NCBI RefSeq assembly: GCF_008087085.1
Contig: NZ_VIYJ01000003.1
Span: 434,001-498,000 of the forward strand
DNA: 64,000 bases
DNA from: Nocardioides rubriscoriae
GTDB lineage: Bacteria; Actinomycetota; Actinomycetes; Propionibacteriales; Nocardioidaceae
Reading direction: 5' to 3'
The stretch's first letter is position 1; each line of letters starts with the position of its first letter. The notes under the pieces were generated by a model, which was given only the letters and a program-made list of their open reading frames with translations, did no database searches and had not been told where the DNA came from. A program made the translations under genes and the position numbers. This document shows, piece by piece, positions 8,587 to 17,063 of the stretch.

Positions 8587-9678
8587 TCAACCTAGCCGGT
8601 CGTACAGCTCCAGGTGCGCGGCGGCCGCGGCGTCCCAGCTGAACCCCCGGGCCAGGAACCGGCCGGGCGAGGGGTCGGGCGGGTCGTCGAGCGCGCGGTC
8701 GAGGGCGGCGGCGATGGCGGCGGGGTGGGCGGCGTACGACACGGCGTCGCCGAGCACCTCGCGCAGCACCGGCAGGTCGCGGGCCACGACGGGGGTGCCG
8801 GCGGCCAGGGCCTCGAGGGCGGCCAGCCCGAAGCCCTCCTGGGTGGAGACGAACGGCAGGACGGCGGCCTCGGCGACCAGGGCCGGGAGGGCGGCGTCTT
8901 CCACGACGCCGAGGATCGTCGGTGCCAGGCCGAGGTCGGCGGCGCGGGCCTCGAACGCGCCGCGGTAGTCGCGGTAGTCGAACAGCGTCTCGCCGCCGGC
9001 GAGCACCAGGCGTACGTCGGGGCGCTCGGCGTGCAGCAGGGAGTAGGCCTCGAGCAGGTCGAGAGTGCCCTTGCGGGGCTCGATGCCGCCGACGGCGAGC
9101 ACGTAGTGGCCCAGGGTCCGGCGCCAGCGAAGCCGCCCGACCTGGTCGGCGGCCCCGGCCTCGAAGCGGGCCGCGTCGACGCCGTTGGGGATCACGGTCG
9201 GCTCGCGGCCCCAGCCGGCGCGCACCTCGCCGGCGACCGCCGCGGACACGCAGACCAGGGCCGACGGCGCGACGATCGCCCGCTCGTGGCAGGCCACGAG
9301 CTCGGGGGTCGTGAAGGTGTCGAGGTGGTGCACGGTGCGCAGGCACGGACCCGAGCGCAGGGCCGCGTTGGTGCTGAGGCAGTCCTGCGCGTGCACGACG
9401 TCGTACGCCGCCCGCTCGGGCGCGAACGCGGTGCCGAGCACGTCGATGGACCGGGCGATCCGCTCGCCGAACGGCTCGTCGGGCCCGAGGTCGGCGAAGG
9501 GCACCGCGCGCACGCCGACCCGGTCGTCGACGGGCCGGAAGAAGCCGGTGTCGCCGCCACGGCCGAGGGTCCAGACGTCGACCTCCACGCCGAGCCGGGC
9601 CAGGGCCTCGGCCAGCGCGAGGGTGTGGACGACGCCGCCGCGGGGCTTGGTCGAGTAGGTGAGCAGCGCGACCCTCAA
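8587..9678 (-). CDS. MSMEG_0565-type family 4 glycosyltransferase of the Nit1C cluster
   Basis: 363 aa. The start is probably TTG at 9678, overlapping the upstream stop (TTGA). The protein opens with RVALLTYSTKPRGGVVHTLALAEAL, the GT4/GT-B N-terminal glycine loop, and has the donor-site motif EGFGLAALEALAAGTPVVA near residue 280. In mycobacteria and relatives a glycosyltransferase of this type travels with the MSMEG_0566-0572 nitrogen-starvation genes. It is the last gene of the block and translationally coupled to the nitrilase-like gene before it. The sugar donor and acceptor are unknown; a glycosylated small molecule or peptide product of the cluster is one possibility. Confidence 0.8.
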   Translation of the reverse strand: MRVALLTYSTKPRGGVVHTLALAEALARLGVEVDVWTLGRGGDTGFFRPVDDRVGVRAVPFADLGPDEPFGERIARSIDVLGTAFAPERAAYDVVHAQDCLSTNAALRSGPCLRTVHHLDTFTTPELVACHERAIVAPSALVCVSAAVAGEVRAGWGREPTVIPNGVDAARFEAGAADQVGRLRWRRTLGHYVLAVGGIEPRKGTLDLLEAYSLLHAERPDVRLVLAGGETLFDYRDYRGAFEARAADLGLAPTILGVVEDAALPALVAEAAVLPFVSTQEGFGLAALEALAAGTPVVARDLPVLREVLGDAVSYAAHPAAIAAALDRALDDPPDPSPGRFLARGFSWDAAAAAHLELYDRLG

Positions 9679-10496
9679 CGGTAGGCCGCCGCACTCAGCT
9701 CGGCGAGGTGGTGCAGGACCCGCCGCGACCGGGCGATCTCGGCGCCGACGTCGACGGTGGCCACGGCGAGGCCGCCCTTGGCCGAGGTGCGGGCCAGCAC
9801 GTCGCCACCGGGGCCGACGACCTTGGCCTGGCCGAGGAAGCGCAGCGACCCGGTGACCCCGGTCTGGTTGGACGACGCCCACACGACCTGGTTCTCGGCG
9901 GCGCGCGCGCTGTCGTAGAGGTCGAAGAGCCGGCTCTGCCGGTCCTGCGGCAGCCGGGAGGCCCGGTCGGTGACCGAGGCCGGCCACGCCGACAGGCACG
10001 CCAGCACCTCGGCGCCGTCGACCGCGAGTGCGCGGGCGGCCTCGGGGAAGGTCTTGTCGTAGTCGATGAGCATGCCCATCCGGCCGACCGGGGTGTCGAA
10101 GGCGCTGAACCGGTCGCCCGCGGCGTACGCCGACGCCTCGGCGGCCGGCAGGTGCACCTTGCGGTGCCGGCCGAGCACCCCGTCGCCGCTCAGGCACACC
10201 GCCGCGTTGTAGGTCGCGTCGTCGGACCGCTCGGCGTACCCGACGCAGACGACCATCTCGCCGGCCAGCCCGACGAGCCGACCCAGCACGGGGGAGTCGT
10301 CGTCCAGCGCCGGCGGCAGGTCGTCGAGGTCGGGGGCGCGCAGGTCGGTGAGGTAGCCGCCGAGGGTGGCGTCGGGCAGCACCAGCACGTCGCAGCCGGC
10401 CTCGCGGGCGCCCCCGAGGATCCGCTCGACCTTGGCGAGGGAGCGCTCGAGGTCGCGACCGAAGTGGGCGGCGACGGCGCCGATGGTGACCGGCAC
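9675..10496 (-). CDS. nitrilase-superfamily protein that has lost catalytic residues
   Basis: 273 aa with the carbon-nitrogen hydrolase fold and about the same layout as the intact nitrilase at 12081. Active members need Glu-Lys-Cys. Here the Glu position reads PDATLGGY (Asp42 for Glu), the Lys motif HRKVHLP is kept, and the nucleophile position reads LIDYDKTF (Asp145 where the paralogue has Cys152 in LICYDKAF). Loss of the Cys should abolish hydrolysis by the family mechanism. The fold-defining C-terminal half (SNQTGVTGSLRFLG; VVGPGGDVLA) is well kept, so the gene is not decaying. It may bind the same ligand or pair with the active copy. Confidence 0.85.
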   Translation of the reverse strand: MPVTIGAVAAHFGRDLERSLAKVERILGGAREAGCDVLVLPDATLGGYLTDLRAPDLDDLPPALDDDSPVLGRLVGLAGEMVVCVGYAERSDDATYNAAVCLSGDGVLGRHRKVHLPAAEASAYAAGDRFSAFDTPVGRMGMLIDYDKTFPEAARALAVDGAEVLACLSAWPASVTDRASRLPQDRQSRLFDLYDSARAAENQVVWASSNQTGVTGSLRFLGQAKVVGPGGDVLARTSAKGGLAVATVDVGAEIARSRRVLHHLAELSAAAYR

Positions 10497-10499
10497 GTC

Positions 10500-11780
10500 C
10501 TAGACCCGTGCCACCGCGCGGACCCGTCCGGTGACGCACGACGCGATGTGCTCGGCGTCGCGGGCGATGCCGAGGAAGCGGCCCGAGCCCCACGTGTGCA
10601 GCCACGGGAGCCCGAGGAAGTAGAGCCCGGGCACCGAGGTGACACCCCGGGTGTGGGTGGGTCGGCCGTGGCCGTCGAAGACCCCGACCCCGACCCAGCG
10701 GTAGTCGGGCCGGTAGCCGATCGCCCAGACCACGCTGGTGATCCCCACCTGCGCGAGGTCGAGCTCGAGGGGGTCTGCCTCGGGCGCCCACACGGGCTCG
10801 TAGGTCGAGGGGGGCGGCGCGTCGATGCCCTGCGCCTCGATCCACCGGTCGATGTCGCGGCAGATCGAGTTGTACGTCGCGTCGGCCGCGTCGAGCGCCG
10901 CGGTCATCGTCGGCAGGAAGGTGAGGTGGGTGCCGCCGGGCTCGGTGAGGCCGTCGAGCATGCCGTAGAGCCGCATGCCGTCACGGGCGAAGGCGCGCAG
11001 GTCGATGTCGCGCCCGCCGTCGCGCCCGGTGACGTAGTGGTTGGTCTTCTCGCGCGCGGCGAGCCCGCCGGGGTACTGCGCGACCGCGGTGTCGTAGAGG
11101 CCCATGTCGGACAGCCACGTCATGCAGTCGCGGCCGCGGTAGGTGCGCGCCACGCGGGGGGCGTCGCCGAGCGCGAGGTGCACCTGACGGCCGGCGAGGT
11201 GGAGGTCCTCGGCGATCTGGGCGCCGGACTGCCCGGAGCCGACGACGAGCACGGCGCCGTCGGGCAGCTGCGCCGGGTTGCGGTAGTGCGCCGAGTGGAG
11301 CTGGTGGACCGCCGGGTCGAGCGCGGTCGCCCACGGCGGCACGATCGGTAGGTGGTAGCCGCCGGTGGCGAGCACGACGCTGTCGGCCTCCCACGTGATC
11401 TCGCCGTCGGGGCCGGTCGTCTCCAGCACGAAGCCGCCGCCGTCGCGCTCGACCAGCGAGGTGACGCGGGTGTGCTCCAGCAGCGGGGGGCCGAAGGTGG
11501 CGGCGTACCCGCCGAGCCAGGCGACGACCTCGTCGCGGGTCATGAACCCGTCGGGGTCGGGTCCGTCGTACTCGTAGCCGGGCAGCCTGCAGTGCCAGTT
11601 GGGAGTCACCAGGGTGAAGGAGTCCCAGCGGGTGTCGGCCCACTCGTGGGCGGCGGTGCCGGCCTCGAGGACGACGTGGTCGACGCCGTCGCGGGTGAGG
11701 TACCAGCTGGTCGACAGCCCGGCCTGGCCGCCGCCGACGACGGCGACGGTGGTGCTCCGGTGCTCGGTGGTGGCGGTCAT
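10500..11780 (-). CDS. MSMEG_0569-type flavin-dependent oxidoreductase
   Basis: 426 aa from the ATG at 11780. FAD-binding GGGQAGLSTSWYL near the N-terminus and a second Rossmann motif VVGSGQSGAQIAEDL for NAD(P)H near residue 190 define a flavin monooxygenase/oxidoreductase of the FMO-like group. AIGYRPDY and LPWLHTWGSGRFLGIARDAEHIA are typical of the MSMEG_0569 family found in Nit1C clusters. It overlaps the MSMEG_0570-type gene by four bases. The role is presumably oxidation of a nitrogenous intermediate; the substrate is not known. Confidence 0.88.
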   Translation of the reverse strand: MTATTEHRSTTVAVVGGGQAGLSTSWYLTRDGVDHVVLEAGTAAHEWADTRWDSFTLVTPNWHCRLPGYEYDGPDPDGFMTRDEVVAWLGGYAATFGPPLLEHTRVTSLVERDGGGFVLETTGPDGEITWEADSVVLATGGYHLPIVPPWATALDPAVHQLHSAHYRNPAQLPDGAVLVVGSGQSGAQIAEDLHLAGRQVHLALGDAPRVARTYRGRDCMTWLSDMGLYDTAVAQYPGGLAAREKTNHYVTGRDGGRDIDLRAFARDGMRLYGMLDGLTEPGGTHLTFLPTMTAALDAADATYNSICRDIDRWIEAQGIDAPPPSTYEPVWAPEADPLELDLAQVGITSVVWAIGYRPDYRWVGVGVFDGHGRPTHTRGVTSVPGLYFLGLPWLHTWGSGRFLGIARDAEHIASCVTGRVRAVARV

Positions 11781-12088
11781 GGCTTCGTTCTCTCGTCGGG
11801 GGGCATGGGGGGCCACATCCGCACGACCTCGACCAGCTGGTCGGGGGCGTACGCCGTCGCCGCGCGGGCGATCTGCTCGCGGGTGGCCGCGGCGGAGGTG
11901 CAGGCGAAGCCGAACGTGGCCCGGACCCGCTCGCTGGCGACGGCGAGCGCGTGCGCGGCCCGCCGCTCGAAGTCGGCGACCGTGTAGGTCTCGCCCTCGG
12001 CCAGGTGGTCGTGCATGACCAGCGACGGGGAGTAACAGTCCTGCTCGCGGCCGTCGGGCCAGCGCACGACGACGCTCATCTCAGGCAT
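11777..12088 (-). CDS. MSMEG_0570-type nitrogen-starvation response protein
   Basis: 103 aa, small and soluble. It opens MPEMSVVVRWPDGREQDCYSPS and includes LAEGETYTVADFERRAAHALAVASERVRATFGFACTSAA in two parts, a combination known from the MSMEG_0570 family that sits between the nitrilase and the FAD oxidoreductase in these clusters. One conserved Cys (QDCYSPS) and another (FACTSA) are visible. It overlaps the upstream nitrilase by eight bases and the downstream oxidoreductase by four, so it is co-translated with both. Biochemical role unknown. Confidence 0.82.
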   Translation of the reverse strand: MPEMSVVVRWPDGREQDCYSPSLVMHDHLAEGETYTVADFERRAAHALAVASERVRATFGFACTSAAATREQIARAATAYAPDQLVEVVRMWPPMPPDERTKP

Positions 12089-12938
12089 GGACGCGCTCCC
12101 CGTAAAGCTCGGGGCGGCGGTCGCCGAGGTGGAACATCGCGCGGCGTGCGCCCTCGAGGGTGGCGGCCACGTCGACGTCGGCGTAGGCGACGCCGGCGGT
12201 GGTGCCGGTCTGGGCGAGCACGTCGCCGCCCGGACCGACGACCTTCGCCGAGCCGACGAAGCGCAGCCGGCCGAAGGTGCCGGCCTGGTTGGAGGCCACC
12301 CAGACGACCTGGTTCTCCAGCGCCCGGGCGCGGTCGAACAGGTCGAAGCGGTGCTTCCAGCGGTCGTCGGCGAGGTCGTCGGCCGAGGCGGTGCGCGAGG
12401 CCGGCCAGGCCGAGATGCAGGTGACGACCTCGGCGCCGTCGAGGGCCAGCGCGCGTGCTGCCTCGGGGAACGCCTTGTCGTAGCAGATCAGCGCTCCGAC
12501 GCGGCCGATCGCGGTGTCGAAGGCGGCGAAGGTCTCGCCGGCGGCGTAGTAGAGGCCCTCGCCGAGCGGCTGGTGGACCTTGCGGTGCACGCCCAGCACG
12601 CCCTCGCCGCTGACGACGGCGGCGGAGTTGAAGCGGTCGGTGCCGTCGGACTCGCAGAAGCCGACCACCACGGTCATGTCGCGGGCGAGGGCCGCGACCC
12701 GGCGGAGCTCGGGCCCGTCGACGTCCATCGCCGGCGGCAGGTCCTCCGGGGCGTCGCTGTGGCTGCCGTCGCGACCGGAGCCGAGCACGGAGAGGTAGCC
12801 GCCGAGGCAGGCCTCGGGAAACGCGAGCAGTGCCACGCCCCGAGAGCGTGCGTCCGCGACGTGAGCACTGATCTGGTCGAGGTTGTCCTCGACGTCGCGT
12901 CCGAAGTTGGCGCACACGGCGCCGATGCCGGTGGTCAT
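12081..12938 (-). CDS. Nit6803-type nitrilase (carbon-nitrogen hydrolase)
   Basis: 285 aa from the ATG at 12938, with GGGAGC upstream. The catalytic triad is complete: Glu42 in FPEACLGGY, Lys in HRKVHQP and Cys152 in ALICYDKAFPE. This is the cluster's defining enzyme (the Nit1C nitrilase), which in related bacteria hydrolyses nitriles and is tied to use of cyanide or nitriles as nitrogen source. Overlaps on both sides (ATGA with the GNAT-AIRS gene, eight bases with MSMEG_0570) show tight coupling. The tandem dead paralogue at 9675 is unusual. Confidence 0.9.
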   Translation of the reverse strand: MTTGIGAVCANFGRDVEDNLDQISAHVADARSRGVALLAFPEACLGGYLSVLGSGRDGSHSDAPEDLPPAMDVDGPELRRVAALARDMTVVVGFCESDGTDRFNSAAVVSGEGVLGVHRKVHQPLGEGLYYAAGETFAAFDTAIGRVGALICYDKAFPEAARALALDGAEVVTCISAWPASRTASADDLADDRWKHRFDLFDRARALENQVVWVASNQAGTFGRLRFVGSAKVVGPGGDVLAQTGTTAGVAYADVDVAATLEGARRAMFHLGDRRPELYGERVHA

Positions 12939-14368
12939 GATGCTGCTCCCATTCCCGTGACGGTGGAGGTGACGGCCTCGGTGACGACGCCGTCGGGCCA
13001 GCGCAGGCCGACGCCCGCGCCGGTGGTCAGCTCGCCGCAGACCGCGGTGGTGACGAAGCCGGGCAGCCGCGCCCCGGTGGTCGAGCTCGTCGAGACCTCC
13101 GCGGTGATCATCGCGAACCCGGGGAAGCAGGTCAGCCAGTCGCCGTACGACGCCTCGCGAGGTGCCGGGACCGCCGCGACGTCGAGGACCGCCCGGCAGC
13201 CGGAGGCCTCGGCGAGCATGCCGGTCGTGCCGACCAGGCCGCTCATGCTGACGTCCTTGGCCGCGGTCGGGGCCAGGGCGGGCACCACACCGGCGAGGGC
13301 TCGAAGCTCCTCGCCGGTGCGGTGGCTCGAGGAGTCCCACTGGGCTCCGGTGTAGCGCGGCCGCCAGCCGCCGCCGAGGTCGGCGGTGACGCGCAGCGCC
13401 TGGCCGGGTGCGCCGCCGCCGCCGGGCACGGGTCGTGCGGTGCGGCCCAGGGCGGTCACCGACAGGGCGGCGGGGACGCCGAGCTGGGTGTGGCCGCCGA
13501 TGACGGGCACGCCCCAGGCCTGGCTGGCCTCGCTGAGCCCGCGCAGGACCCGGCGGGCGAAGGAGGCGTCGCGGGCGCCGACGGCATCGAGCAGGGCGAC
13601 GGGGGCGGCGCCCATGGCGGACAGGTCGTTGAGGTTGACCAGGGCCGCGCACCAGCCGGCCCACTCGGGGTCGCGCTCGACCATCGAGGGCAGGATCGCG
13701 TCGCAGGCGGCGACCAGGTCGGAGCCGGGCACCGGGGCGCCGTCGTCGCCGACGAAGCCCTGCGGCACGCCGGCGACCAGGGTCGACAGCAGGCCGCCGA
13801 GGGCGGCCTTGGTGGCGCCCGCGAGCCGCTGGACCCGGGCGATGGGCCAGTCGACGACGACGTGGGGGTGGCCGTGCAGGTGGGTGCGCTCGCGCGGCAC
13901 CCACCCCAGGCGCTTGAAGAGGCGCTCGTTCTGGGCTTGCACGGTCGCGTCGAAGCGCAGCGCGCCCAGCGACTCGGCCTCGGCGCAGGCGGCCCGGACG
14001 AGTGCGGCGCCGACGCCCAGGAGCATGCGGGCGTCGGAGGCGACGGCCAGGCGCGAGCCGCGCCACCAGCCAAGGTCGCGGCCCGGCAGGGCGGGGTGGA
14101 GCCGGACGCCGCCGAGGACCTCGCCGCCGCTGGACGGGTGGGTCGCGACGGCGACCAGGACGACGGTGCGCGAGTCGTCGTCGACGTCGTCGTGGTCGGA
14201 GCCGTCGAACAGGCCCTGCTCGTGCACGAACACGTCACGACGCAGCGCCCGGTAGGCCGTGACCTCGGCCGCCTCGGCGCGGACGACGACGAACGAGTCG
14301 AGGGTGGGGGCCTGGCGCCGCGAGCCGGTGAGGATGACCTCGTCGACGAAGGTGAGGCCGGTGGTCAC
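12935..14368 (-). CDS. GNAT N-acetyltransferase fused to AIR synthase-like domain (MSMEG_0567/sll0786-0787 type)
   Basis: 477 aa from a GTG at 14368. The first 160 residues are a GNAT-like domain (YRALRRDVFVHEQGLF; LLGVGAALVRAACAEAESLGA; ERLFKRLGWVP). The remainder resembles AIR synthase/PurM-type ATP-binding proteins (LVNLNDLSAMGAAPVALLD split by short loops; GGHTQLGVPAALSVTALG; KDVSMSGLVGTTGML). Cyanobacteria encode the two parts separately as sll0786 and sll0787; here they form one chain. The AIRS part presumably uses ATP to activate an acyl or amide group. A short stretch (EVSTSSTTGA) is encoded by a copy of the dispersed palindromic repeat at 13076-13097. Confidence 0.85.
   Translation of the reverse strand: MTTGLTFVDEVILTGSRRQAPTLDSFVVVRAEAAEVTAYRALRRDVFVHEQGLFDGSDHDDVDDDSRTVVLVAVATHPSSGGEVLGGVRLHPALPGRDLGWWRGSRLAVASDARMLLGVGAALVRAACAEAESLGALRFDATVQAQNERLFKRLGWVPRERTHLHGHPHVVVDWPIARVQRLAGATKAALGGLLSTLVAGVPQGFVGDDGAPVPGSDLVAACDAILPSMVERDPEWAGWCAALVNLNDLSAMGAAPVALLDAVGARDASFARRVLRGLSEASQAWGVPVIGGHTQLGVPAALSVTALGRTARPVPGGGGAPGQALRVTADLGGGWRPRYTGAQWDSSSHRTGEELRALAGVVPALAPTAAKDVSMSGLVGTTGMLAEASGCRAVLDVAAVPAPREASYGDWLTCFPGFAMITAEVSTSSTTGARLPGFVTTAVCGELTTGAGVGLRWPDGVVTEAVTSTVTGMGAAS
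13076..13097. repeat. palindromic repeat embedded in coding sequence
   Basis: GGTGGTCGAG-CTCG-TCGAGACC inside the GNAT-AIRS gene, encoding part of EVSTSSTTGA. It matches the ends of the intergenic repeats at 8298 and 56763, so a repeat fragment appears to have been captured in frame. Confidence 0.4.
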
Positions 14369-15438
14369 GACGCGGCCTCGTCGGACGTGCAGGCGCCGAG
14401 GGCCGAGCAGGCGCCGCACGCGGCGCACCCGGCGGCCTGGTCGGCGCCGAGCATCCCGTGGGCCCGCAGGGCCGCGGACACCCGGGCGGTGACCCGGTAG
14501 ACGTCGGCGGGCTCCGGGGCGGTGGCGCCGTCGACGTCGGTGGCCAGGGTGCCGGCCAGGGGCCGGAACGGCACGACGAACGGGTAGACGCCCATCTCGA
14601 TGAGCTCGACCGCGCCGGCGACGAGCTCGTCGGGGTCCTCGCCGAGGCCGACGAGCAGGTAGGTCGAGACCTGGTTCCAGCCGAAGACGCGCACGGCCTC
14701 GGCCCAGGCGGCGCGGTACTCGGCCATCGGCACCGACCCCTTGCCCGGCATCCACCTCAGCCGCACCGCGTCGTCGAGGGACTCGACGTGGATGCCGATC
14801 GAGCGGGCGCCGGCGTCGTACAGGTCCTGGATGGTCTGCAGGTCGCCGGGAGGCTCGCACTGCACCTGGATCGGCAGGTCGGGCAGCACCTCGCGCACGG
14901 CCCGCACGCAGCGGGCCAGGTGGGTGGCGCCGCGGTCGCGGCCGTTGCTGGTGCCGGTGGTCATCACCATCTGCGTGATGCCGTCGAGGTCGTGCGCGGC
15001 CTTGGCCACCTCGGCGATCTGCGCCGGCGACTTCACCGCGACGGTGGCGCCGGCGTTGAGCGACTCCTCGATCGCGCAGAAGCGGCAGCGCTCGCGCTCG
15101 TCGTAGCGCACGCAGGTCTGCACGACCGTGGTGGCTAGCACGTGCGAGGAGTGCAGCCGGGCGATCTTCTCGTAGGAGACGCCGTCGGCGGTGGTGAGGT
15201 CGTAGAACCTCGGTCGGGCGACGGCCTCGACACCCATGCCGGTGTCGGCGCCGTCGAGGAGGAGCTTGCCGCCGCTGACGGTGTAGGGGCTGCGGGGGTT
15301 GAGCGGCACCGCCGCCCCCACACCGTCGAGCAGCACGTGCCCGTCGTCGCTGGGGCCGGCGCCCGCGCGGCGCGCGACCGGAGCGTCGAGCAGCCGGATG
15401 CCCTGGATGGCCAGGTCCACGCGGGTGTCGGCGCCCAT
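14365..15438 (-). CDS. MSMEG_0568-type radical SAM enzyme
   Basis: 357 aa from the ATG at 15438. The [4Fe-4S] motif is CVRYDERERCRFC near residue 108, an extended CxxxxxxxxCxxC spacing characteristic of this family rather than plain CxxxCxxC. TTGTSNGRDRG and QCEPPGDLQTIQDLYDAG follow, as in biotin-synthase-like radical SAM barrels. The C-terminus is Cys-rich (CAACGACSALGAC) and could hold an auxiliary cluster. It makes a radical-based modification in the Nit1C pathway; the substrate is unknown. It overlaps the GNAT-AIRS gene by four bases. Confidence 0.9.
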   Translation of the reverse strand: MGADTRVDLAIQGIRLLDAPVARRAGAGPSDDGHVLLDGVGAAVPLNPRSPYTVSGGKLLLDGADTGMGVEAVARPRFYDLTTADGVSYEKIARLHSSHVLATTVVQTCVRYDERERCRFCAIEESLNAGATVAVKSPAQIAEVAKAAHDLDGITQMVMTTGTSNGRDRGATHLARCVRAVREVLPDLPIQVQCEPPGDLQTIQDLYDAGARSIGIHVESLDDAVRLRWMPGKGSVPMAEYRAAWAEAVRVFGWNQVSTYLLVGLGEDPDELVAGAVELIEMGVYPFVVPFRPLAGTLATDVDGATAPEPADVYRVTARVSAALRAHGMLGADQAAGCAACGACSALGACTSDEAAS

Positions 15439-15439
15439 G

Positions 15440-15964
15440 TCAGAGGTTGTAGACGCTGTTGATGATCGCGCCCTTGTTGGCGAAGTGGATGACGGCGTCC
15501 TGCACGTCGAGCGGGTGGCAGGGGATGACGCCCTCGATCAGGTCCTCCTCGCGCTGGCCGTGCAGCGCCATGCCGAAGCGGCAGCACAGCACCGTGCCGC
15601 CCTCGGCGATGAACGTCTTGATCGCGTCGTTCATGTTCTGGTTGCCGGGGAAGGCGACGTCGCCGGTGGTCGGGAAGCCGCGGGTGTCGGCGCAGGCCAG
15701 CGCGCCGGGACCGTAGAAGTACAGCGTGGCGTCGAAGCCCTTGCGCAGCGCGCGGGTGGTCTGCAGGACGGCGACGAAGCTGACCGAGCTCTCGTGCGGG
15801 ATGCCGTGGACGAGCGTGAGCCAGGCCTGGCCCTCGCTGGCCTGGTAGTCGGGGAAGAGCTTGGTCGAGCCGTAGAGGTTGGTCCCCTTGTCCTGCGAGG
15901 GGTGCGGCACCTCGGCCTTGGACTTCTCCATCGCGGCCAGGATCTCGTCGTCGTACACGGACAT
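15440..15964 (-). CDS. MSMEG_0572/sll0783-type nitrogen-starvation response protein
   Basis: 174 aa from the ATG at 15964, chosen because GAGGAG lies six bases upstream; an in-frame start at 16102 would add a Pro-rich, unconserved lead overlapping the amidohydrolase. The sequence (SVYDDEILAAMEKSKAEVPH; GTVLCCRFGMALHG; LDVQDAVIHFANKG) is that of the sll0783 family, resembling DsrE/MSMEG_0572 domains. It is the family usually used to recognise the cluster. A CC pair near residue 130 is a candidate functional site. Confidence 0.85.
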   Translation of the reverse strand: MSVYDDEILAAMEKSKAEVPHPSQDKGTNLYGSTKLFPDYQASEGQAWLTLVHGIPHESSVSFVAVLQTTRALRKGFDATLYFYGPGALACADTRGFPTTGDVAFPGNQNMNDAIKTFIAEGGTVLCCRFGMALHGQREEDLIEGVIPCHPLDVQDAVIHFANKGAIINSVYNL

Positions 15965-16088
15965 GCGGTGCTCCTCGGGTGTGGTGCTGGGTTGGGTGGG
16001 TGCTGCGGTCCCGGCGGGCTCGGGTGAGACCGGGGAGTCGGGTGGGTCGCCGCCGAACGCGGCCTTGAACCGCGACCAGAGCGTGCCG

Positions 16089-16937
16089 TCAGGCGGTGCC
16101 ATAGAGCTCCTCGAAGTTGTCCTGGAAGAACGCGCGGGCCAGGGCGCCGTCGCCGCTGGCCGCGCGGAGTCGGGCGTGCTCGCCCTCGAAGTCGCCCCAG
16201 GGCGCGTCGGTGGCGAAGAGGACCCGGTCGTGGCCGACGCCGCGGCGCTCGATCTCCTGCGCCAACCAGGCCGGGGCGAAGCCGATCGCCCAGCTGGTGT
16301 CGGTGTAGACCTGCTTGCCGGACTCGATCCAGTCGAAGAACAGCCCGCCGATGAGCTTGAGGTGGCCGCTCATCCCGCCACCGAGGTGGACCAGGTGGAT
16401 CTTGGTGTCGTCGCCGTAGCGGTCGACGAGGGTGGCGATCCGGTCGACGTCGGAGGCGGCGCCGGGGGAGGTGTGCACGTGCAGGACGAGCCCGAGGTCG
16501 GCCGCGGTGGTGAAGATGCGGTCGAGCTGCTCGGCGCAGTCGGGGTCGTCGGGGGTGCCGCCGAGCAGGAAGCTCGTCTTGAGCGCGACCACGCCGTCCT
16601 CGACGGCGAGCCGCAGGGCCGCGTCGTTGCGCTCGGCGTCGCTCTGCTTCGGGCTGACCCACAGCCCGCACCGCACCCGGTCGTCCTTCTGCGCGGCCTC
16701 GAGCGCGAGGTGGTTGAGCCCGAAGGCGACGTCGGGGTCCGGGACGCCGTAGTTGGGCAGCACCAGGGCCCGCTCGGTGCCCTCGGCGTCGAGCGTCGCG
16801 AAGAGCTCCTCGACCGTCTCCAGCGCGGTGGTGTCGGGGTTGATCGGCGGGCCGCCGTAGAAGCCGTACGCCGGCAGCCGCCCGATGTGGCGGTGCGCGT
16901 CGCGGTGCCCCGAGGTGCTGGGCGGTCGGCGGGTCAT
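16089..16937 (-). CDS. amidohydrolase (TIM-barrel metal-dependent hydrolase)
   Basis: 282 aa. DAHRHIGRLP near the start supplies the HxH-type metal motif of amidohydrolase family 2; HVHTSPG, HLVHLGGG and ATDAPWGDFE supply later His/Asp ligands. It is the first gene of the nitrogen-starvation block and probably hydrolyses an amide or carboxylate made by the pathway. Start ATG at 16937. A possible nitrogen-regulator box lies 68 bases upstream. Confidence 0.82.
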   Translation of the reverse strand: MTRRPPSTSGHRDAHRHIGRLPAYGFYGGPPINPDTTALETVEELFATLDAEGTERALVLPNYGVPDPDVAFGLNHLALEAAQKDDRVRCGLWVSPKQSDAERNDAALRLAVEDGVVALKTSFLLGGTPDDPDCAEQLDRIFTTAADLGLVLHVHTSPGAASDVDRIATLVDRYGDDTKIHLVHLGGGMSGHLKLIGGLFFDWIESGKQVYTDTSWAIGFAPAWLAQEIERRGVGHDRVLFATDAPWGDFEGEHARLRAASGDGALARAFFQDNFEELYGTA

Positions 16938-17004
16938 GCCGAGGACTCAACGCCCCTGCGGTTTCGGGGTGGTTTCGGCAGGAATTCGCTGCGTAGCCGG
17001 GGCG

Positions 17005-17020
17005 GTAAGAAGTGTGTTAC
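17005..17020 (-). promoter_or_regulatory. possible GlnR-type box upstream of the Nit1C cluster
   Basis: Read on the minus strand: GTAAC, six bases, CTTAC. GlnR of actinobacteria recognises GTNAC-type half-sites separated by six bases. The second half is imperfect. The position, 68-83 bases upstream of the first gene of the nitrogen-starvation cluster, is suitable for a promoter. Prediction only. Confidence 0.3.
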
Positions 17021-17063
17021 CCGACCGGTCGCGCGACTCCGGGATCCGGTTCCGGGGTGCGGC

